NCBI GenBank assembly: GCA_021793745.1
Contig: JAJYSD010000042.1
Span: 1 to 7,655, forward strand
Reading direction: 5' to 3'
Length of the DNA stretch: 7,655 nt
Origin: Bacillota bacterium
GTDB taxonomy: Bacteria > Bacillota > Bacilli > Thermoactinomycetales > DSM-44946
Shown here piece after piece: positions 1 to 6,322 of the stretch (position 1 is its first letter; every line of letters begins with the position of its first letter). Both the position numbers and the translations under genes were made by a program. The notes below the pieces were generated by a model, which searched no databases, was not told the DNA's origin, and saw nothing but the letters and a program-made list of their open reading frames with translations.

Positions 1-863
1 TTTCGAGCGGCGAGGAGCTCCGCATTCCGGCCCCAATGGCCTTTGAGCAGCTCCAGGATCCGTTCCACCGGGTGCAGAAGGGTTTCCGGATCTTTCTCCC
101 GGACCAGAATTTCCCGCAGGCCGGGCCATTCCGCTTGAAAGGCCTGCAGCCTCTTGCCCCCCTTCATCCCCATCAGGGCCTCCCCCGCCTCCCGGCATTC
201 GGCCAGGGATTCCTCCCGCAACCGCTGCAGACGGGAGATCGATCGCCTCAGATCTCGCCGGGTGATCTCCTTCAAGGCCGCCGCGGTCCACCCGTATCCG
301 GCCATCTTGCCGATCGCACCAGCCAGGGCGTCGATTCCCCGGGAGATCCCCATCCCCGTCAGCCAATCGAGGAGGCGGGCGTCTCCGGACCTCCCGGTGG
401 CGAACAAGGTTTCCCGCACCGCATCCCGAAGCAACAGGCGCCCCTCCACTTCATCCAACACGGCAAACTGCGGATCAAGCCCCGCCTCCACGGGAAAATC
501 GCGGAGCAAGCGGGCGCAGAAGGCGTGGATCGTCATGATGGCCGCCCGCTCCGAATCCACCATCAGCCGATACCAGCGGTGGGCCTCATCCGGCCGGCCG
601 CTCCGGTTCGCCTCTTCCATCCGTTCAGCCAAGCGGCGGCGGATTCGCCCCTTCATCTCCGTCGCCGCCTTTTCGGTGAAGGTGATGGCGACGACCCGCT
701 CCAGGATCTCCGGATCTTCCCCGTAACGGGACAGGATGTGTAAAAACCGCTCCACCAGCACCCGGGTTTTCCCCGAACCGGCGCCGGCCGACACGATGCA
801 ATCCGCGTCCAGGGTATACGCCGCTTTCCGCTGTTCCGGCGTGAGGGAGCTGACTCGGCCCAT
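1..863 (-). CDS. addA: AddA-like ATP-dependent helicase/nuclease subunit A, N-terminal part (runs off left edge)
   Basis: This is the motor subunit of an AddAB-type helicase-nuclease, which unwinds and resects double-strand breaks in the cytoplasm for RecA loading. Only the first 287 codons are present. Family members are about 1200 residues, so the rest of the helicase and the C-terminal nuclease domain lie outside the window. Visible UvrD/RecB superfamily 1 motifs are LTPEQRKA (about 7-14), Walker A SAGAGSGKT (25-33) with catalytic Lys32, motif Ia AITFTEKAATEM (59-70) and TIHAFC (111-116). The ATG at 863-861 is chosen because AAAGGAGG at 878-871 sits 7 bases upstream. A second ATG at 870-868 is in another frame. 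The gene follows addB by 32 bases in the same direction, so the two are surely co-transcribed. The helicase family is certain. The AddA subfamily assignment rests on the addB-like neighbour and could be a divergent RecB/UvrD-like relative. Confidence 0.88.
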   Translation of the reverse strand, partial: MGRVSSLTPEQRKAAYTLDADCIVSAGAGSGKTRVLVERFLHILSRYGEDPEILERVVAITFTEKAATEMKGRIRRRLAERMEEANRSGRPDEAHRWYRLMVDSERAAIMTIHAFCARLLRDFPVEAGLDPQFAVLDEVEGRLLLRDAVRETLFATGRSGDARLLDWLTGMGISRGIDALAGAIGKMAGYGWTAAALKEITRRDLRRSISRLQRLREESLAECREAGEALMGMKGGKRLQAFQAEWPGLREILVREKDPETLLHPVERILELLKGHWGRNAELLAAR

Positions 864-895
864 CCGCCATCCTCCTTTCCGTCTCGCTTTCCGAC

Positions 896-3800
896 TCACC
901 CGATATCCGTTCCGGAGGCGGGTCCCGCTCCGGGATCCCCCTTTGGAGCCAACCGCCGTGCATCAAAGCGGCAAACGGTGCGGTGGGGACAGTGCTCCGG
1001 ACACTCCACCGCCGGTTGGACGGCGAAGTTCCCCGTCCGAGACAGGTGGAGGCATGCGGACAGCCGCTCTCGGATCCTCTCCAGGGTCTCCTCCCATGAA
1101 GTCTCATCCAACGCGGAGCCGACCGAGGGCCGGATGCCCGCCCGGTCCACCAGCGACCGGCGCCACAAACCCTGGTTGCGATTATCCGTGGGCCGCTTTC
1201 CGGGCCGGCCCGGAACATAAAAGGCGACCCCGACGGCTTTCTCCGGAGAAAACCCAAAGGCCTCCTGGAGAGCCCAGAGGTACAGGGGAAGCTGAAGGTG
1301 AATGCCGGCACGGACCTCCTCCGTCCGCGGCGCCGATCCCGATTTATAGTCGTAAAGGACATAATAGCCTTCGGCATCCACGTCGACCCGATCCACTTTT
1401 CCCCGGAGCCGGAGTCGATTTCCGTCGGCAAGGGGGATCTCCACGGGCGCAGTCCGGGATTCGGGATCCGCCTCGCCCCGCTGGAGCAGGGTGGGATCCA
1501 GGGGCATTCCGAAGGACAGCTCCAGATAACGGGGAAGGGGGTTACAACCTCCCTTGAGACGGTCCCGCCAATGGATTTCATGTTCCAGGAGGGTCCGAAG
1601 CTGCCGTTTCAACCGGTTTTTCTCCACCCGCAGGCAAAGGGGATCCCGCTCCGCGGACAAGGCGTCGACGGCTTCGCGAAATACCGCCTCGGCGACGGAT
1701 TCCAGGTGGTGCAGGGCCGCCTCCGCTTCCTCCGGCCCCGGCGGCCGATGGCGATAACGGTCCCAGAAGCGGCAGAGAATCCGGTGCATCAGCTCGCCCC
1801 GCTCCAAAGGGGTCAGCCCCTCCTCCGCCCTTTCCCTCTCCCCCAGTCCCAACAGGCGACCGGCAAAGAAATGGAACCGGCAGAGGGAAAGCTCGTTCAA
1901 CTGGGACGCACTCCACACCTGCCGGCCCAAACGACGGCGGAGCCGATCCCGGAGGCGTTGGTCCCCGATCACCCCATCGTAGGCGGTAAATCCCCCTTTC
2001 CACCGGATCCGTTCCGCCCGCATCCGCTCCACCCAGGAGGGCGCAGCGCCGCCTCCAGCGGCACCGCGGCGGAGCAGGCGTCGGGCCTTGATTTCCTCCT
2101 TTCCATCCCCCGGCTCCGGGATCATCCCTGCCAACAGTCCGACAGCCCGCTCCATCCCGCGGCGGCGGGAGATGCACCCTGCCCAATCGTCGGGCAACGG
2201 GGAGGAGGCGTCTCGCTCCCTCCACCGGATGCTCTCCCGCGCAAACACCCGGAGGAGCTCCTCCACATAGGGGGACGGAAGCCGCTCCTTCCCCTCCCCA
2301 TCCGTTTTCGGCCAGGAAAGCACCAGCAACTCCTCGGCCGCCGCCGCACACAGGAAGAAGGAGGTGAGCTGCCGCCTCCGCCGCTCCTCGGTGGTGGGGA
2401 CGAGCACCTCCTCGTCCCGCAGGCGGTTCGCTTCCTCATCGGAGAGTAGCCAGTCCTCCCGGATCGGCCGGGGCCATACCCCTTCCGCGCATCCGAGGAG
2501 AAAGACCGCCCGGTAGCGGTCCCCCCGCACCTGGTTGGGTTCCAATACCCGCAGGCCTCCCCGAACGCCCGGACGGCCGCGGACCGGCTTGTGCTCGGCG
2601 GCCGCCGTCAGTGCAGCGACAAAGGAAGAGAGGTCGCAGGCTTGCCCCCCGGCACCGATGCGACCGTAAAGATTTTCCCACTCCGCCGCGATCGATTCCA
2701 ACTGCCGAAAAGCGTGGAGATCCTCGGCGAGGAAGGGCAGCAGATCGGGTTGCCGGGCTAGGCGGGAACCATCCGCCTCCGGCCGGATCCGGCGAATCCA
2801 CTCCCGAAACCAGGCGATCCGCTCCGTCCAGGTGGCCCGGAGGGGAATATCATTGACCCACTCCACCAGCCGGATCAAGGACGAGAGCGACTCCTCCTCG
2901 CCGGAAGGGAGCGATTCCCCGCCCTTCCACCGTTCGATCCGTTCCCGCAGGCGGGTCCACTCCGGCATCCCCTGGCGCCGGAGCCAAGCGATCCACTTCC
3001 CCCGGACTTGACGGTCGCCCCAGGGCAGGTAGGGACTGCGCAGCAGATGGAACCCCATCTCTTTCCGACCCATCCGGGTCAAAAGGGCCGCCCGGACCGT
3101 CCGAAACAGGGGATGATCCGACAGGGGACGGACCCGGCTTCGCGAACAGGGCAGCCCCCCTTCATCCAGCACCCGGAACAGCTCCGGCAGGTATCTCTCC
3201 GGATCGGCCGCCACGATCGCCGCCTCCGACAGGGATCCCTCCGATTCCTCCAGCCACTGCTTGATGCGGGCGACAACCATTTCCACCTCTCGCCGGATTC
3301 CCGGAGCGGATATCACCTCCACCGCGCCCTCCGCATCCGCCGCCTCCGGTTTCAAGGAAAAGGCGTTGCGGGTCAAGTGGCGGAGGGGGGCCGTCTTCCC
3401 GTCCCACGGATCCGGGTCTCCCACCTCCGCGGCGCGAACGACGAAGCCCCGTCGGGACAAGCGTTCCACCATCCGCTGGGCATCGCCGAACAGCGATCGG
3501 CGAGAAGCATCCCATGCCAGGTGCAGCTCCACCGGCACATCCGCCGTCACCAATTGAATGAGCAGTTGTTCCTGCAGCGGTGACAAGTCGTAAAAGTGCT
3601 CCGCCACCACCCGTTCCGGCAGGTGCACCCGCCCCCGGGCGATGGCGTGCATCAACCGGTTGTAAGGCTCCTCGTGATCCACCAGATCGAATTGCTCCAA
3701 AATTTCATGATACGCCTGAAAGATCCGGGCCAGTTCCGCCCATTTCGCCTCCCGGCTCCGCCACAGGGCATTCAATCGCCCCGGGCGGATGCCGCTCCGC

Positions 3801-4171
3801 TTCATCATCCCGATCCAGGTCTCCACCTTTTTCAACCAGCCCTCTTGCTCGGCCATCCCCCGGAAATGGGAAAATGCGCCTCGGCTTTCCGCCCGGATCA
3901 CCGCCTGTTGGACGACAAGTTCCTGTTCCGCCGGAGACATCCGGTGGAGGGATTCCTCCGGAAGATAATGGACGACAAACTGGTCAAAGGTGAAAATCCG
4001 GACCCGGTGTGCCAGCCGGGAATAGCCCTCCAGGCGCCAGCGCATCTCCGATGCCATCCGCGTCGAGGGCACAAGGTAGACGATCGCTTCCTCTCCGTCC
4101 GGCAGACCGTAGGGCCACCCCATCCCCCAGGAGAGGCGGGATACGGGATACAAATGGATGACGCCGGGCAC
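896..4171 (-). CDS. addB: AddB-like helicase-nuclease subunit B (PD-(D/E)XK nuclease with Fe-S cysteines)
   Basis: Partner subunit of AddA; in characterised AddAB it trims one DNA strand and carries the inactive-helicase scaffold that recognises Chi. The product is 1091 residues from the GTG at 4171, close to the usual 1150-1170. Numbering from that start, the middle has the inactive-helicase signature LEPNQVRGDRYRAVFLLG (about 543-560). The C-terminal RecB-family nuclease shows GKVDRVDV with Asp927, YDYKSG with Asp941 and Lys943, and LQLPLY with Gln960. Four cysteines fit the known AddB iron-sulphur cluster: Cys764 before the nuclease and Cys1057, Cys1061 and Cys1067 after it. Two oddities: the last three are spaced Cx3Cx5C, where B. 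subtilis AddB has Cx2Cx5C, and the N-terminus lacks the Walker A loop (GxxGSGKT type) found in B. subtilis AddB. An in-frame ATG at 4207 would add 12 residues, but the ribosome binding site lies inside that extension. It is first in the operon, directly before addA. Confidence 0.88.
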   Translation of the reverse strand: MPGVIHLYPVSRLSWGMGWPYGLPDGEEAIVYLVPSTRMASEMRWRLEGYSRLAHRVRIFTFDQFVVHYLPEESLHRMSPAEQELVVQQAVIRAESRGAFSHFRGMAEQEGWLKKVETWIGMMKRSGIRPGRLNALWRSREAKWAELARIFQAYHEILEQFDLVDHEEPYNRLMHAIARGRVHLPERVVAEHFYDLSPLQEQLLIQLVTADVPVELHLAWDASRRSLFGDAQRMVERLSRRGFVVRAAEVGDPDPWDGKTAPLRHLTRNAFSLKPEAADAEGAVEVISAPGIRREVEMVVARIKQWLEESEGSLSEAAIVAADPERYLPELFRVLDEGGLPCSRSRVRPLSDHPLFRTVRAALLTRMGRKEMGFHLLRSPYLPWGDRQVRGKWIAWLRRQGMPEWTRLRERIERWKGGESLPSGEEESLSSLIRLVEWVNDIPLRATWTERIAWFREWIRRIRPEADGSRLARQPDLLPFLAEDLHAFRQLESIAAEWENLYGRIGAGGQACDLSSFVAALTAAAEHKPVRGRPGVRGGLRVLEPNQVRGDRYRAVFLLGCAEGVWPRPIREDWLLSDEEANRLRDEEVLVPTTEERRRRQLTSFFLCAAAAEELLVLSWPKTDGEGKERLPSPYVEELLRVFARESIRWRERDASSPLPDDWAGCISRRRGMERAVGLLAGMIPEPGDGKEEIKARRLLRRGAAGGGAAPSWVERMRAERIRWKGGFTAYDGVIGDQRLRDRLRRRLGRQVWSASQLNELSLCRFHFFAGRLLGLGERERAEEGLTPLERGELMHRILCRFWDRYRHRPPGPEEAEAALHHLESVAEAVFREAVDALSAERDPLCLRVEKNRLKRQLRTLLEHEIHWRDRLKGGCNPLPRYLELSFGMPLDPTLLQRGEADPESRTAPVEIPLADGNRLRLRGKVDRVDVDAEGYYVLYDYKSGSAPRTEEVRAGIHLQLPLYLWALQEAFGFSPEKAVGVAFYVPGRPGKRPTDNRNQGLWRRSLVDRAGIRPSVGSALDETSWEETLERIRERLSACLHLSRTGNFAVQPAVECPEHCPHRTVCRFDARRLAPKGDPGAGPASGTDIG

Positions 4172-4180
4172 GGGGACTTC

Positions 4181-4188
4181 CCTCCTTT
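4181..4188 (-). promoter_or_regulatory. Ribosome binding site fixing the addB start at GTG 4171
   Basis: The minus strand reads AAAGGAGG here, a near-perfect anti-16S match, 9 bases before the GTG at 4171-4169. The upstream in-frame ATG at 4207 has no comparable site and would place this sequence inside the coding region. Confidence 0.8.
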
Positions 4189-4300
4189 GGGCCGGATAGG
4201 TTGGCATGTTTTACCGTCATACCCGATCCGGAAAAGAGACAGGATGCACTTATCAAGAATAACCGGTTTTTGCCGCCCGCCATCTATGTACCCGAAAAGG

Positions 4301-4325
4301 CGGATGAAAAACGGGGACTCATCCG
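4301..4325. repeat. Inverted repeat in the addB upstream leader
   Basis: CGGATGA (4301-4307) and TCATCCG (4319-4325) are perfect 7-base arms around an 11-base loop. In a minus-strand addB transcript this would fold as a modest hairpin in the leader. There is no U-tract, so it is not a terminator. Its function is unknown. Confidence 0.3.
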
Positions 4326-4336
4326 GCCCCTGCATA

Positions 4337-4348
4337 AAACGTACGTTC
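4337..4348 (-). promoter_or_regulatory. Putative LexA (SOS) operator upstream of addBA
   Basis: The minus strand reads GAACGTACGTTT. This matches the core of the Bacillus SOS box (CGAACRNRYGTTYG-type consensus) at every core position; only the two outermost flanking bases differ. It directly abuts the -10-like TATACT at 4354-4349, so a bound repressor would cover the start of transcription. The inner ten bases (4338-4347, AACGTACGTT) form a perfect palindrome. The role is inferred: the box lies about 165 bases upstream of addB and 75 bases upstream of a divergent small ORF, so either or both could be the target. Confidence 0.5.
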
Positions 4349-4354
4349 AGTATA
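4349..4354 (-). promoter_or_regulatory. Possible -10 element for addBA transcription
   Basis: The minus strand reads TATACT, one mismatch from TATAAT. No good TTGACA-like -35 hexamer is found at 16-18 bases upstream (AACAAA is there), so the promoter is weakly supported by itself. Its main support is the SOS-like box directly after it. The transcript would have a leader of about 170 bases before addB. Confidence 0.35.
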
Positions 4355-4422
4355 CACTATTTCTCCTGCGTTTTGTTTGAAAAAGGAAAGGGCCGAAGCG
4401 GCTGAGACTCGGAGGTGAAACC

Positions 4423-4596
4423 ATGGACCAAAAGAACCCTTCCGATGAGTTGGACGGCGGCCGTTTGGCCGACTATCCGTCCGGCTACGATCCGGCTGTC
4501 CGGATCACCGCCGGGATTCAGGAAACCTGGGAGATTCATCCTTCCGAAAAGGATCCGGCCAGGAAAGGGAAAAGGCCCCCGAGGGATTCGGGTTGA
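4423..4596 (+). CDS. Small hypothetical protein, 57 residues
   Basis: A short reading frame starts at ATG 4423 and ends at TGA 4594-4596. GGAGGTGA at 4411-4418 is an excellent ribosome binding site with normal spacing, which is the main reason to believe the gene. The product begins MDQKNPSDEL and is strongly hydrophilic. It has an acidic first half, a Tyr/Pro/Gly-containing middle (ADYPSGYDP, about 16-24), one Trp (36) and a basic tail (RKGKRPPRD). There is no signal peptide, membrane segment or cysteine, so a soluble cytoplasmic protein is expected. I do not recognise a family. It is divergent from addB and shares the upstream spacer with the SOS-like box. A terminator-like hairpin lies about 110 bases downstream, suggesting a single-gene transcript. 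A competing frame from GTG 4415 overlaps the ribosome binding site itself and is less likely. Confidence 0.55.
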   Translation: MDQKNPSDELDGGRLADYPSGYDPAVRITAGIQETWEIHPSEKDPARKGKRPPRDSG

Positions 4597-4607
4597 CCCA
4601 CGGTCAA
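4593..4607. repeat. Short perfect inverted repeat at the end of the small ORF
   Basis: TTGACC-CAC-GGTCAA forms 6-base arms around a 3-base centre and overlaps the stop codon of the 57-residue ORF. It could be an operator half-site pair or a small RNA hairpin. It lacks a following T-run and lies about 170 bases before the TAXI operon promoter. Confidence 0.3.
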
Positions 4608-4705
4608 AGGGAATCGAAAAATTTGGTGAAACCGGAGAACCCCGACGCGCCTGGCCCTGCAACAGCGCCGAAGGGGATCGCTTTCCGACGCCTGTCAGGC
4701 ACCCG

Positions 4706-4734
4706 TCCGGCGAAGATCGCCGGATTTGTTGCTT
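4706..4734 (+). terminator. Possible intrinsic terminator after the small ORF
   Basis: TCCGGCG (4706-4712) pairs perfectly with CGCCGGA (4718-4724) around a 5-base loop, followed by the moderately T-rich TTTGTTGCTT. This would end transcription from the small ORF ahead of the TAXI operon promoter. The T-tract is imperfect. A second TCCGGC at 4734-4739 can pair with the same GCCGGA arm instead. Confidence 0.4.
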
Positions 4735-4777
4735 CCGGCCGACATGCTGTTTCAAAAGAAAAATCGACAAATTTTGT

Positions 4778-4806
4778 TTGATTGAAAACTGAAACTCCCT
4801 TATCAT
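4778..4806 (+). promoter_or_regulatory. Sigma-A-type promoter for the TAXI TRAP operon
   Basis: TTGATT (4778-4783) and TATCAT (4801-4806) are separated by exactly 17 bases in an AT-rich patch of an otherwise GC-rich window. They match the -35 and -10 consensus at 4 and 5 of 6 positions. Transcription would start near 4813, giving a leader of about 37 bases before the GTG at 4850. No operator is evident next to it. Confidence 0.6.
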
Positions 4807-4849
4807 CAAAATTAGGTGAATATATTGATGAGAACGAGGTGAAGGAAGA

Positions 4850-5800
4850 GTGAAAAGGGTTTCCTTTATTATTTTTTTGGCGTCCCTTCTGGTCCTATCC
4901 GCCTGCGGCGGTGGAAGCGGCGCCGATGACCGGCTGTTCCTCACCATCGCCACCGGAGGACAATCCGGGGTCTACTATCCCCTGGGGGCCACCCTGGGCC
5001 AACTGTACGAAACCGAACTGGGGGCCCAAACCTCCGTCCAGGCCACGGGGGCCTCGGTGGAAAACATCAATCTGCTGGACAAAAAGCGCGCCGAACTGGC
5101 GATCATCATGGGCGATGCGGCCTCCCAGGCCTATGAAGGGACCGGCCCCTTCGACAAAAAGGTCCAATCCTTCGCCGCCGTCGCCGCCCTGTACCCCAAT
5201 TACGTTCAGGTGATTACGACGGTGGATACGGGGATCGAAACCATCGAGGATTTGAAGGGAAAGCGGGTCGGCGTCGGGGCCCCCAACAGCGGGGTTGAAT
5301 TGAACGCCCGGGCGATCCTGGAGGCCCACGGCATGTCCTACGAGGACTTTGATGAAGATTACCTCTCCTACAGCGAAGCGATCGACGGGATCAAAAACGG
5401 GACGGTGGACGCCGCCTTTGTCACCTCCGGCATCCCCAATCCGGCGGTGACCGATCTGTCCACCTCCCACAAAGTGAAGGTGATCCCCATCGAGGGGAAA
5501 GGGATGAAAAAGCTGAAGGAGCTTTACCCGTACTATGCCGAAAACACGATCCCCAAGGACACGTACGGGAACAAGGAGGATGTGCCCACCGCCTCCATCA
5601 TGAACCTCCTGGTCGTCCAAACGGATCTGGATGAAGAGACGGTATACCGCTTGACCAAGACGATGTTTGAAAACCTGAAAAAAGTTCACAACGCCCACAA
5701 TGCCGCCAAAGAAATCCAACTGGAGACGGCGAAAGAATCGGTTCCCATCCCCTTCCATCCCGGGGCGGAGAAATATTTTGAAGAGGCGGGCGTGAAATAA
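4850..5800 (+). CDS. TAXI-family TRAP transporter substrate-binding lipoprotein
   Basis: Extracytoplasmic solute receptor of a TRAP transporter; it binds the substrate outside the membrane and passes it to the permease encoded downstream. The 316-residue product starts with a lipoprotein signal peptide: MKR, a hydrophobic stretch, then lipobox LSAC with Cys19 as the lipid anchor, followed by a Gly/Ser linker. Family hallmarks are TIATGGQSGVYYPLG (about 32-46), ELAIIMGDAASQAYEG (82-97), DLKGKRVGVGAPNSGVELNA (134-153) and DAAFVTSGIPNPAVTDL (187-203). Length is normal for the family. The GTG at 4850 is preceded by GAGGTGA (4836-4842), and translation from here gives exactly the signal peptide. 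Characterised TAXI proteins bind glutamate/glutamine or 2-oxoglutarate-like acids, but the substrate cannot be read from this sequence. It is the first gene of an operon with DUF1850 and the fused permease. Confidence 0.93.
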   Translation: MKRVSFIIFLASLLVLSACGGGSGADDRLFLTIATGGQSGVYYPLGATLGQLYETELGAQTSVQATGASVENINLLDKKRAELAIIMGDAASQAYEGTGPFDKKVQSFAAVAALYPNYVQVITTVDTGIETIEDLKGKRVGVGAPNSGVELNARAILEAHGMSYEDFDEDYLSYSEAIDGIKNGTVDAAFVTSGIPNPAVTDLSTSHKVKVIPIEGKGMKKLKELYPYYAENTIPKDTYGNKEDVPTASIMNLLVVQTDLDEETVYRLTKTMFENLKKVHNAHNAAKEIQLETAKESVPIPFHPGAEKYFEEAGVK

Positions 5801-5822
5801 TCCGACCCCTGCCAAAATCCCC

Positions 5823-5843
5823 CCGGAGAAGAATTCTCGCCGG
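5823..5843 (+). repeat. Hairpin between the binding-protein gene and the DUF1850 gene
   Basis: CCG plus GAGAA (5823-5830) can pair with TTCTC (5834-5838) and CGG (5841-5843), leaving a 3-base loop and a 2-base bulge. There is no T-tract, so it is not a classic terminator. Such intercistronic hairpins often help keep binding-protein mRNA in excess over membrane components; that role here is inferred. Confidence 0.3.
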
Positions 5844-5859
5844 TCTCTGGGGTTCGGCG

Positions 5860-6312
5860 GTGCTTCTCGCCCTGGGAGGGTTGATCTGGCTGCTCCTTCC
5901 CGCCCGTTACCTGGAGATCGTCGATGACAAAAGCGGCCGGCGATACGCCCTCTTCCCGGTCGAGGAGGGGACCCGGATCCGGCTGTCGTGGACCCATTCC
6001 ATCGAGCATACTCCCTGGGTGGAACAGTACCGGATCCGGGGGACCGAGCTGGTGCTGACGACGGCGCGGGTCAAGTCCTTCGGGGCCGGTGTCGACGTGG
6101 AGGCTCCGGAGTCCGAAGTGGCAGGGGGATGGGTGGTGATGCGGAAAATGAACCGGACCTTTGATTCCCTCCATTTTGTCTATTCCCATCGGGTCAACCA
6201 CCGGTTGCTCATCGAGGGCCGGGACGCCGACCTGAAAGCCTGCGTCCCGCACCATGCCCCCGTCGAGGTGCGCATCCGGAAACTGCCCCGATTGATGAGC
6301 ATGATCGAGTGA
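5860..6312 (+). CDS. DUF1850 domain protein of the TAXI TRAP operon
   Basis: Small protein of unknown function that habitually sits between TAXI binding-protein and fused TRAP permease genes. From GTG 5860 it has 150 residues: a hydrophobic N-terminal anchor (LLALGGLIWLLLP, about 2-14), then a domain predicted to be outside the membrane. Family motifs are WTHSIEHTPWVEQY (44-57) and KSFGAGVDVEAPE (72-84), matching the usual W-HS-E---W-E-Y and SFGAG patterns. The start is uncertain. The GTG has only a weak GGGG-type ribosome binding site. The frame stays open upstream into the end of the binding-protein gene, and the residues before the GTG (RRRILAGLWGSAV) look like the natural charged start of the membrane segment, although no ATG, GTG or TTG lies there. 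The true start may be a rare codon (ATT 5833) reached by coupling. The stop overlaps the ribosome binding site of the permease gene. Confidence 0.8.
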   Translation: MLLALGGLIWLLLPARYLEIVDDKSGRRYALFPVEEGTRIRLSWTHSIEHTPWVEQYRIRGTELVLTTARVKSFGAGVDVEAPESEVAGGWVVMRKMNRTFDSLHFVYSHRVNHRLLIEGRDADLKACVPHHAPVEVRIRKLPRLMSMIE

Positions 6313-6317
6313 GGTGA
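6311..6317 (+). promoter_or_regulatory. Ribosome binding site deciding the TTG start of the TRAP permease
   Basis: GAGGTGA overlaps the TGA stop of the DUF1850 gene (6310-6312) and ends 5 bases before TTG 6323. The nearer ATG at 6318 reads ATG GTT TGA and stops at once, so it cannot start the permease. The arrangement implies translational coupling. Confidence 0.7.
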
Positions 6318-6322
6318 ATGGT

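Noticed and set aside
1298..2449. Long plus-strand reading frames opposite addB (up to 383 codons), and others opposite addA (36-743)
   Set aside because: They are antisense to genes with clear conserved motifs, are rich in Pro/Arg/His from GC-rich antisense codons and have no recognisable domain.
4261..4272. AACCGGTT followed by T-run, terminator-like
   Set aside because: The palindrome is only 4 bases per arm with no loop, so it cannot form a stable terminator stem.
3898..4335. A 145-codon minus-strand frame starting upstream of addB and overlapping its start
   Set aside because: It has no ribosome binding site, begins almost at the supposed transcript start and runs through addB coding sequence in another frame.
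4593..4781. 62-codon plus-strand frame starting at TTG 4593
   Set aside because: No ribosome binding site; it crosses the terminator-like hairpin and has no recognisable features.
4828..4842. Four-codon mini-ORF (MRTR) with AGGTGA upstream, its stop overlapping the ribosome binding site of the binding-protein gene
   Set aside because: Too short to distinguish from chance in an AT-rich leader; no codon pattern suggesting attenuation.
4895..5815. 306-codon minus-strand frame opposite the TAXI binding-protein gene
   Set aside because: Pure shadow of a gene with a signal peptide and strong family motifs on the plus strand.
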